Assembly: GCA_028565635.1 (NCBI GenBank)
Contig: JAOXYB010086608.1
Coordinates: forward strand, 1-22,605
Source of the DNA: Phoronis ovalis
Lineage: Eukaryota; Phoronida; Phoronidae
DNA length: 22,605 nucleotides
Reading direction: 5' to 3'
Under the pieces are notes generated by a model, which was given only the letters and a program-made list of their open reading frames with translations, was not told the origin of the DNA and made no database searches. Position 1 is the first letter of the stretch; each line of letters begins with the position of its first letter. Below are positions 1-9,700 of the stretch, piece after piece. The position numbers and the translations under genes are program-made.

Positions 1-179
1 GCGCCAACTCATTTTCATCACTTCTACTGTACTTATAAAACATGTATGCTTCATATTAATAATATGCAATTCCTTTCCCTCAAATAACCAATTTAAACAG
101 CATACAATGATGATTCTTCGAATCGTCGTTGTCTTGTTTAAGGATATAACTTGTCTAAGTGTTTTTTTCGTTTTTTCAG

Positions 180-428
180 CACGAGAGATGACAAGAGGAA
201 AATTTTTAAATATTTTGGAAAAACCTCCAAAGAAATAACCGGAGATGACTTTACATTTAGAATTATACTATATCTTCTCTGTATGTCAGACCGCCCAGCC
301 CGGATGGCAAATACCAAGATGCATATCTGTGGCCATCTGATGATAGGTTTGCAACTGTCCACATGATTTGGTTACGCAATAACATATTTGTCATGATAAT
401 GTTAACGCTGAGTTTTTATCTAAATTAG
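180..428 (+). CDS. Terminal exon of a + strand gene that begins outside the window (partial; frame uncertain)
   Basis: A strong splice acceptor (T-rich tract then TTTTTTCAG ending at 179) opens an exon followed by a poly(A) signal at 598, so this is the 3' end of a gene entering from the left. Two readings are open. From 180, one frame runs to a TGA at 364-366 and begins TRDDKRKIFKYFGKTSKEIT. A second acceptor (TATGTCAG ending at 289) would start an exon at 290 in another frame, running to TAG at 426-428, with residues PPSPDGKYQDAYLWPSDDRF followed by a hydrophobic C-terminal stretch. Both look protein-like and I cannot choose between them. I recognise no family. Exon and orientation are fairly sure, the reading frame is not. 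Confidence 0.45.
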
Positions 429-597
429 ATAATGCAAAAACAGCAGGTATTTCAGTGAAAAAGTCTGTTGTCATACTAGCTAATTGATACAGTATTAAAT
501 TGTGAAATGCTAGAATCCTGCTGTTTCAAACTTTCACAAGTATGAATTATCTGCAGACTATTTTTTGCATATTTACTGTGTTTAACAAAGAATGTTA

Positions 598-603
598 AAT
601 AAA
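598..603 (+). terminator. Poly(A) signal AATAAA of the left-edge + strand gene
   Basis: The canonical hexamer lies about 170-230 bases after the candidate stop codons, in AT-rich sequence with a T-rich run just downstream (about 620-635). It marks the probable transcript end of the gene entering from the left. Confidence 0.5.
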
Positions 604-619
604 AATATAAATAATTTAT

Positions 620-1500
620 TACATTTTTTTTAAATTCAATTTTATACTCTTACATACATCCTTGTAGATTATGTACAATACCGTGTTGATTGCACACAAC
701 AATTACAGTTTACCGGTATACCATTTCTGGTAGACGGCAGCATTGCAAATCCACAAATGAAAGCAAAACCTGTAAAATTTTACTGATTTTCCCATTATTT
801 TTAAAACTTTTTTCAACTGTACTGCATACAAAACAAACAGAAACAGCAAGTTAAAATGTCTATTGTACAGTTTCAAAACAATACTATCACTAAGTACTCT
901 ATTCCCAAACACATGTTAACGGTACAAACATTGACCAATAAATTATTAACATTTTCTGAGGCTTGTACAAAAATGCAGGCTTTCTGATGTGTACATTCCA
1001 AATTTAGTGAACAATGCTACATCTGAGATTGGCAAAGTAAACTCTTCTGTTGTTGGGCTTTGTTAATTGTTAATTAGCAAGCACCAGTAACACAACAGAT
1101 GAATGCATGGAATGATTAACACTTGCTATTAAAATACAAGTATCTCTGACACAAAATCATGTAGACTTTAAGTAAACTATAAATCACACAGGATGGCACT
1201 AAAACCAGATGTGTTAATACAAGGAAAGGCACCAAAGTCCTAGCTCATGTTGCTATTACCAGTGATTGAAATGATGTACTATCTGTTTCATAATGGATAA
1301 TCAAGTGTTTTGTGATGGAAAAACACATAGATTAGAGAGAAAATATTCTGACATTAATAGAGACTTCAATCCATAACCCCCCCCCCCCAGTAAACCTCTT
1401 TAATTAGTCTCACCAACATGGAAAATTTGATGAACCATATTCTTTACGCTAAATATAACAAAAAGTATAAAGTGTTACTATTTTATAGTACCACATTGCA
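620..1500. other. Intergenic, AT-rich, no gene seen
   Basis: No open frame here has supporting splice sites or a recognisable product. It contains an uninterrupted run of 12 C at 1377-1388 (G on the - strand). On the - strand an ATTAAA (plus-strand TTTAAT near 1399-1404) precedes that G-run, which could serve as a poly(A) site for the candidate - strand exons at 1450-2044. Confidence 0.4.
1377..1388. repeat. Homopolymer C12 tract
   Basis: Twelve consecutive C on the + strand, the longest C/G run noticed in an AT-rich window. Length polymorphism or sequencing error is likely here. Confidence 0.8.
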
Positions 1501-2044
1501 AATAAAAAAATCGTTTCAAAGGTGTTGCGATTTTCGGGTGTTTCTGCGAGTTTGTACTCGGCATTGTATACGTCACACCATGTACCGCCATTGTGGTCAT
1601 TGTGCACACTCATGCCGCTGCTTTGAGCTCGATATAAATTTCAATATGACTAGAATCGTCTGTCGCCGATGTGTGGCTAGCTGGTTTAGTAACACTAATA
1701 AGGACAATGTTAGCGTTCTTCCCAAAAGAACCGAAAACTAGACAATAGTGGGTGAAATTCGTGCAAGTTAAGAGATCAAAGTTAACAACCTCGTCGTCCA
1801 GTGTGCTGTGCTTTTTACCCAGCTGCTTCACAGGATTTGCAATAGACTGGAATACGACAAAGACTATCTTTACTCCTTGTGCAGGCTGCCATATTCTTGT
1901 TTTAGCTCCAAAACAGAAACCACACAGATTATTTTAATAAGAAAGAGTGCCAGCCTATATTTTTACAAGCAGTTTGTAATAACAGATACGAGTTCACAGA
2001 TGTTTATGATTATTACCTGAAAATGAACATGTTTTGCAAAACTC
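1455..2044 (-). CDS. Possible small unrecognised - strand gene, exon pieces only
   Basis: On the - strand, the ATG at 2042-2044 has an acceptable context (ACC before it), encodes MSFAKHVHFQ and ends exactly at a CAG|GTAATA donor (exon end 2015). Downstream, an open frame from about 1924 to a stop at 1610 encodes residues such as SIANPVKQLGKKHSTLDDEV. It joins in phase if the acceptor is the CAG just after the ATATGG near 1893. Its stop overlaps (ATGA) the start of another open frame beginning MSVHNDHNGGTWCDVYNAEY. A third frame over the first part reads MAACTRSKDSLCRIPVYCKS. These overlap, so at most one or two are translated. No family is recognised. The pieces look more coding-like than the surroundings, but the gene model is unresolved. 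Confidence 0.22.
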
Positions 2045-2200
2045 ATGGTTACACGAGGCGGGTAACAATTTGTTTAAAAAAAATAAAACTGCTGTTAATC
2101 CTCCACACCAATGGAAACAACGAAACAAAAAGTATCGACATCTCCGGGGACTAGAAAGCCCAAACCCTTGACAGCAGATGTCATCTCAAGTATTACAGCA
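1520..2200. promoter_or_regulatory. CpG-containing, less AT-rich island, possible promoter region
   Basis: CpG dinucleotides are visibly denser here (for example 1520-1700 and 2055-2160) than in the flanking sequence. The region includes a CRE half-like TACGTCAC near 1569, a TATA-like GATATAAAT near 1630 and an inverted CCAAT box (ATTGGTGTGG on the - strand, near 2105-2114). It carries candidate first exons on both strands. It may be a promoter for a small gene or a remnant; nothing here proves transcription. Confidence 0.3.
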
Positions 2201-2236
2201 ACAACATTTTTTAATACTATACAGCATTTTGTATAA
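2112..2236 (+). CDS. Candidate short + strand ORF or first coding exon, unrecognised
   Basis: The ATG at 2112 has a good context (CACACCAATGG). It opens a 41-codon frame starting METTKQKVSTSPGTRKPKP, less AT-rich than its surroundings, ending at TAA in 2234-2236. A possible donor (TCAA|GTATTA near 2196) could make it a 5' exon after SPGTRKPKPLTADVIS. It is divergent from the candidate - strand exon starting at 2044. Low confidence; no downstream exon was identified. Confidence 0.18.
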
Positions 2237-2239
2237 CTC

Positions 2240-3375
2240 ACATGATATTAGAAAATGTGTCATCACTTTAACATTCTGAAAAATTCCTGAAAAGTTAAAT
2301 AAATATAAACTGCTGATTGTCCTTTTTTTCATTGCCAGTCATGCTATAACAATCATAAACGAAAAAAAACAATGAAATTCAACATGCAAAAATTAATATT
2401 GTCAGAACTGCAAAAAATATATAACCAACAAGATTTGCAGACTAGGATAGCAAATATTAACCAGTATAGTTCTGTGAACTGCATCCTAGGAAATATCAGA
2501 GGTCTTATTATGATACTATGTCCATGATGACACAAATTTAGAAGGTAAAGTTCTCAACTATTATCTCAGAATTAAGAAATTGAAAACCTATTGGAAAGAA
2601 GTAAGAATTAGTGTTAGGGATTTTGCAACTGTTGAGCAAAATGCTCTACAAATGTGGTTGCTGTGGATAAATGTGAATTGAAAAGTGTAGTAACAACTAT
2701 CGAAGGACTGTTGCTGGAACTAAGTAATTACCTGACAATTAGAAAGTAGAACAGAGTGGCATACTGAAGTGGCCGGTATTATTTTAGAGTGATAATATAA
2801 TAACGTTAATGTAATGAAGGACCATCCTGGTCAATTACAAAAACAGGGTACAAGGAGGGAAACCCATATCATAGGTACGATACGTACCTGTGGCTCAAAG
2901 AAATTTTCATTAATAACATTAGTGATCAAGTTTAAGTATTGCTTCACGAAAGCACACTGTACTCATTCCATGAAAATTAGTTATGTCCTATACAAAGACT
3001 TACAAACCTGTGACTTGTGATTGATATGAGGAATAGAGTTTTGAATATCATAATTGCAGACAGCACTCACATGGGAATGGTATTAGCAATTGTGGTTAAA
3101 TATACTTAAATTCAATATATATAAGGTCTTTCTTGTTATCAGTGTTTGACAGAATATACTAAATTCCCTAAAGTTATATTATATTACCAAAATTGAATTA
3201 TTAATCTTCTTGTCCATTATGAAACAGATAGTTATATATAGTCAGTCTTTGACAGGGCGGATGCTCCAATTTTCACTGGTACCTTGCATAAGGAAAATTA
3301 TAACAAGTTTGGATACAAGTTAATATAAACAAGATAACTACTACTACGACTCCGTAAATATCTGCAAACAGTGAG
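2240..3375. other. Intergenic, AT-rich, no gene seen
   Basis: Only short, low-complexity open frames occur. The longest on the + strand (2814-3020) starts with plausible residues but has no supporting splice signals or family resemblance. No RNA gene or intact mobile element was recognised. Confidence 0.4.
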
Positions 3376-3391
3376 TTGTACATTGCAACAG

Positions 3392-3397
3392 TTTATT
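3392..3397 (-). terminator. Poly(A) signal of the kinase gene (AATAAA on the - strand)
   Basis: The hexamer lies about 360 bases past the kinase stop codon at 3754-3756, with T/G-containing sequence downstream on the - strand. This gives a 3' UTR of roughly 375 nt and supports 3754 as a real end of at least one isoform. Confidence 0.5.
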
Positions 3398-3753
3398 TTT
3401 CTTATCTGTCACGTTCTTTACCCTGTCTTCACGTCAGGTTTCATAACATAAGTTCCCAGGTCTTTCATCTATTTCTGTTAATTTCAGTTTATGTAACGTA
3501 AGCCTAGTACAGGTACATCAAAAATCAAGCAGTAGTACATCCTATAATGTAAATTAAATACTGGCAAAATGGTAGCTATAATGAAGTGTGAGTGCTTTTA
3601 AAAGTCTTACCAATGTAATGAGTCACAAAAATGTAGAATAGTTACTTCAAACAAAAATATGTTTCATACCTACTGACAAAGGTACAGTAATTAATAGGAA
3701 CTGGGATTGCAGCCATGAAAACATTATGAACGAATTTCTAAAATAATATGATC

Positions 3754-6700
3754 TTAGTAAAATGACGATTTAGAGAAAGTGTAAACAAGACTTACATCAT
3801 CATCATCAGCTCTAAATCTTTCCTCCTCAGACTCTTCAGCCACAGAATTCTCAGGTATGAGTACAACATTAATGTCATCCTCCTCTGAGGAACTACAGGT
3901 TAGTATTGATGAATTCGTATAAAAAACATCTCTAGTAACATTCTGTGCAGATTCTACACTGCTCGACTGGTCCAGTTTTAATCTTTTCCCCACTGTCAGT
4001 TTATTTCTCATCTTCTTTGTAGGTGCAGATAGTTTCGTATCTTTACTAATTGATAGCCGGGGCAAGTTCTTTATTTTGCTGTGATGTCTCTTGGTTAATT
4101 TGTGTTTACGAAGGGAATGTATGTCTATAAATTTTTTCACACAAGTTTTACATTCATATCGACTTTGATTTGCTGTAACATGACAATATCTAACATTGCT
4201 ATCCATATTGCAAGCTGAAGTATTGCTTTTTTCATTATCCTTCTTCTTGTAAGAAAACAGTTGAAGTTTCCGCCTTGCTCGTTTCTTGTCACTTGGAGAA
4301 TAGTCCAGAAAACTATATGGATCAATTGCACTATTATGACCAGCATTATTGTACATTTCACTTTTTATTTTGCAACTTTCTCTTCCATTTTTCATCATAT
4401 CACAACTTTCCATTTTGTTGCAATCCTTTATATCAATTTTCTTTTCATTGGAAGTTTTCACATTCCTGGAAGTTACAATTTCATTTCTAATTTTCCTGCA
4501 ACCCTCATTTCGAGTCATTTCTCTTTCAACTCTTCCCTGTTCTTCATAAATATTTGTCATCAAATTTGAAAATTCATTATTGCCAACAGCTGCTGTAATG
4601 GAATTTCTGATTGGTTGATCTGCTGCTGCCCTTGAATATCTGACTGATTGCCTCTCATGTTCACTTTCATCAGAGTCACTACACGAGGCTTCATATTCTT
4701 CATTCATAACATTAGGTTGAGCAGAATTATCTACAGGATTGTCCATCGTTTGAGTCCCTGCACTAGGAATAAAATGTTCAGTTCTTGAAGATTCTGATTG
4801 AGATTGTAACATATAGTCCGACTGCATTTCAATATTATTAATATGCGATGATTCATTATTGCCAACAGCTGCTGTACTGGAATTTCTGATTGGTTGATCT
4901 GCTGCTGCCCTTGAATATCTGACTGATTGCCTCTCATGTTCACTTTCATCAGAGTCACTACACGAGGCTTCATATTCTTCATTCATAACATTCGGTTGAG
5001 CAGAATTATGTACAAGATTGTCCATCGTTTGAGTCCCTGCACTAGGAATAAAATGTTCAGCTCTTGAAGATTCTGATTGAGATTGCAACATATAGTCCGA
5101 CTGCATTTCAATATTATTAATATGCGATGATATCACATCATCAACAGACAAAGTATTGTGACTGTGTGAATTTGATACACTATTCAAATTTACATTCTGT
5201 CTAACAGTATTCTCTTCAACATTAAATTCAGCTGCTGTATTGTTTAATACTTCCTTCTGCTTCATAGGATTAACATAAGCAACACGTTTCAATTTAGTGT
5301 TATTTCTTTCTACTGTGGTTCCTGATCTAAGTAGCTGATAAGATGACAGGTGCTGTCTTTTAATAATGTCTGATATTTCAGGTTTGTATTGGTAACTTTC
5401 CGCAGTCAGAAGAATAGACGAGTTATAACTGTTTCCTGTAAGAAAGATATTTGTTATAAACATGTTAAAAAATAATAATAATATAAAGCCTAAACATTAT
5501 CTTAATACTTGAACATTTTTACTAAAATATAACAAACTAGAATCACAGAAAAGCAGATTCCAAATAAACACTTTACTTCAAGAGTTCCCATTACTCCAAA
5601 CTAGATTAACAAAATTTAAAACTGTGACGTTTCGTGCCAAAACGAAAAAGTTCTGAGATTATTGAAAGTCTTAGATAGCTAATGACAATGATGATGTCTT
5701 TTGCTTACCAGTAACTGACGAAGGTGATAGGTACATGCATGGGATTTCTGAGGCTAAAAATGGATGGCACGCAGCTTGAATAGGAGTAAATCTTTCAGCT
5801 GAAAAAGAAAATGTTTGATTATTTGTTATGTCAGTGAAAAAGTCTGCTGAAACAGCAAATATTTGCTCAAAAATTTAAATTTTCATATAAACTTACAAAA
5901 CATTTCATGTTCAGTTTTCAAAGCAAGTCTAAGAAATAACGGAAAAGCTGCAGTTACTACTTCGTGTAAATAATCAAGTTTTTACACAATCACATAGTTT
6001 TGTGGACAGCACTGTAAAATTATGAATGGAATTGCTACCTATTAAGTATTTACGTACCTGGATCATACTTTAGAAGACCACACAAGAAATTAACAAATAA
6101 GAAGTCAGCACTATCACCTAACAGCCTTTTCATAGAGTATGTGGCTGAAAATAGTCAGTAAATATCTTCAATAATCCAAGTGACAAATAATTATTTAAAA
6201 TGAAGACATCTATTGTAAAAAACATTAAATTTCAATGTTTCAAAAAAGTTTAAAACATCTAATGATAGTAGTTAAAGCAGAAGATACAGGTAAAGTGGCT
6301 CTTATAGACTTTATTTATATTTATTGTTGCTACGACACTTTCATCTGCAGTGCTGGTGTTCTCATCTAACAGAGACAGATTGTGAATTTCATTTTTCCGT
6401 ATTTTATTGCAATATATACACTCCCAACCGTCAATCACACCAGTAACTGTCAATGATATTTTTTTACGAAACTAGATTAATTACAGTATTTTACCATTTG
6501 TTTGTGCTGAATTTGTTGTTATAGCCTGTAAATCAGGAAAGAATTTTCCTCGTTGAAATGGTTCTTGAGGAATTGGTCCAAGTAACTGTACCATCTAAAA
6601 CAAGTAGTAACATTACCGTGACTTTGACTTGTCATAAACTCTTCAGCATACTGTACACATATTGTATCTCATAACTTTGTATCACCGCGACGTCAACGGG

Positions 6701-9700
6701 TGTAAACAATTATAAGAATTATTGTCCCTGCAGTAAGAATCAAATGTCTTTCTATAGATTTTATTGCATGCAGAAGATACTTACTGATTCCAGATTCATA
6801 CTTCAGAGCTACTGTTAAATCTACTTTTGTCCTTCTAATTAAATGATTATATGAATTCACATACTACAGGAAAAGTGTCATGTTCCAAGTGGCAACAAAG
6901 TCTCCCATCAAAAACCCAATGTTGCAACCTCTACATCATCAGACATGGTTTATTCTCATGAACACTATTGGAAAGGTTCCCAAGCACATGTGTCTATGTT
7001 TAAAACAAATATTTCAAAATGAAAATTCCACTCTCAGGCAGTCAACTATCAAGACAAAAGGTGAATACACAAGAATAGTTTATTGTTGAAATTAAGGGGA
7101 TCATAGCTAAGACTGCTAAAAAAAACTAGCACACTTTTAATGGACTTTGTATCAAACCCAAAATATAACTAAAATTGCGAATCATATGTGCTTTTCTACG
7201 TTTATCTAGCTCCCTATCTCAACCTAGACTATCAAACTTTCTCCAAAACTGTCCATTACTGACAGTTGTTTTTTGATCTGAACAATAATCTTTACCTTTT
7301 TAATTACTTGTTCTTTAGTTAATCCATAAAAAATAGCATCTCCAACATAAAATTCTGCAAGAATACATCCTAGAGACCACATGTCTATCTCCGTGCCAAA
7401 AGGACAGCCAAACATAACCTACAGGAAAAAGGAAAAGTTCCACTTCAGATCTAATTTAGAGACTTATATGAGCATGAGAATGAGATAATTTAAATGCAAA
7501 ATACAAGAACAAGTTTTTACACAGTCTCACATTGTCACACAGAAAAACAGTAGGTGGCTGGTCTTCGTATATACCCTTACCCAACTGGACACATGGCCAA
7601 AACCATCCGCCAGCTCTTGACATTCACTTTTAAGGTTCAGAAATATTATTAATACAAATTATATTAAACACATTTCTAGATTATTCTACACATCAACTTT
7701 CAACCTGACATTCAAGCAATTTTATATAGTCCACTAAATGATAATTTTTTTCATAAAATACTAGCCCTCTACACAAGTAACTTTAGGCTGGTGTTTACCA
7801 CATTTCACCACCGGTGGCGCTATTTCAGAATAAACGTAAAGGTTAAATTTTTCATTTTAATATTTGTTTTTAAAAACTTTAATGTGGTACTCACTGCTTT
7901 TGGCTAAAAAATCAGGTGACTCATAGGTATGTGCGCACTTACCTGTGCTAAAAATTACACCTAATTTAACTAAGTTTCCAATGAGATAAACGATCTAATT
8001 TTTTGGTAAAATTAGTTAATGTGTTTATTCAAGAAGATAACTGGACTAGGGCATATTTCGTTTTTTGTTTCCATTTTACGTTTTTTTTCCATGTAACTCT
8101 TATAAAATCTGCCATTTTCGCTTGAAAATATGTTATTCGTAAAAAACACCGAAACATTTTGAGTATGCCATAAGTACATGATCTCATAATTTACAAAAGG
8201 GAATGCACAGAATTTCAATTATATCCTACTTTACTGCAAGCAACAGTGCTCAGTGGAGCAAGCTCTCCTTCCTGTGGAGATAAGAAAATAACATGTGGTA
8301 GGCACAGAGTGGAGATATTCTGAATTATAGCATGTGTGTCTGGAGATAAATTTTAACCTCTCTTAAGTTACTTGCATGAAAGAAAACAGTCTGGGAACCT
8401 GGTAAACAGCAATGTTTTGCCACCAAATGGCAATGTTCTGCTTTTACCTTGAATTAACTGAGGTATAGTGATACATGACTAAGTACCCTATGATGAGTAA
8501 ATTGACATTTCATAGAGATAACCAGTATATTGTTCAACTTCTTTGGAATCCAACTTAGTTTCACTCATAAATAAACAGAAACAAATGAAAAGTTAAACTG
8601 TACTAGCAATCAAAAAGATTTTTTTTTACATTTCTTGGGTAACAAGGTTTTAAATTTTAGCTTAAATGTTTGATAAATTTCAAAGAGCAAAAGATATAGG
8701 AAAAGAGAGTCTTTTTTAATTGTAAGTGTAACATCAACACAAATTAATCACCAAGGGGTAATAAGTCAAAAGATACAGAAAACACAAATGTTTTTCTTGT
8801 GTTGCTGTCTTTTATTGTTAAGCATATACTTGTTTCTTTTTACCTCAGGTGCTCTGTATAGTAATGTTTGTAACTCAAAGTCCTCATAATACAACGATAA
8901 TTCATCATGGACACAGTGCACTGCATTCCCAAAATCGACAACTTTCAAAGAACTTGGGTCTCCCTCTGCAAGCAGAAATAAGAAAAACATGAGATTTTAG
9001 GAAAAATGTCCTTGCATATAAATTCATTTAACGTGGCGAGAACCGTTAACATGCTGTAACTTGCAAAAAATATTGATATTTTCTTTTTTTGTGAATTCTG
9101 CTTGGCCATATTCTTTGGAATAAATTTACAAAATAAAGTCTCACTTTTCTTGTCGATTTTTAATGAAAAAACAGCCTTTTCTGAAGACCGTTGAAAAGTC
9201 CAACTTTGCTAGAAATCACGTGACATATACGTCCCTCCTACCATATATGCCATTTGACCTAGATCAACATCACAACTCCTGGGAAAGTGGCTACTCGAAA
9301 GAAGCCCAGTGAAAAGTCGCCAAATCCCCGGTCTGCGACTTCAAAGCATTTTTAAAGCTATTATGCTTCACTCATCTATATTCCCTGCATTCCTTCACCA
9401 GCTTCCTGTTGCCTTTTTCAATGTTTCTTTTCTATTTGTAGGCATCGTGATCATCAATTATTTTACGTAATAAGTTGCAACAAATAAATCTTCACTCGGA
9501 AGCGTATTATAAACATGTGTTGACCTATATATCCATAATATGAAAAGCGCCGCCCACATGAATAATCCAGGTCACGTGATTAAAGTTTTCGCGCAATTGG
9601 CTACCCATTCGATTATTTTGTCATTTTTTGACCAATCATGGGCCGAAATTTTGTAGGCACGTGTCGAAACATATTTTATATGCTTTTCAGCTTCCAGACG

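Larger units (their letters stand above)
3754..5435 (-). other. Kinase terminal coding exon (disordered tail, repeats, zinc finger)
   Basis: The acceptor CTTACAG precedes GAAACAG, joining exon 12 in phase 1, and 559 codons follow to TAA at 3754-3756. Contents in order: a Ser/Asn-rich linker; two 93-residue copies (about residues 487-672); a Lys/Glu-rich region; a basic KKRARRK cluster; a C2H2 finger; a basic stretch; and an acidic C-terminus including SSSEEDDINVVLIPE, which resembles a phospho-SUMO-interaction motif. A consensus donor (GAT|GTAAGT at 3790-3795) sits 12 codons before the stop, so an alternative C-terminus is possible. Confidence 0.85.

Noticed and set aside
4137-4361. 74- and 83-codon - strand frames inside the kinase exon (also 4731-4982)
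   Set aside because: They are alternative frames of the same strand within the zinc-finger/repeat exon; the 569-codon frame explains the sequence.
4261-4569. 102-codon + strand ORF (and nested 71- and 66-codon frames)
   Set aside because: It is antisense to the well-supported kinase terminal exon, low in complexity (Phe/Ser/His-rich), with no splice or homology support.
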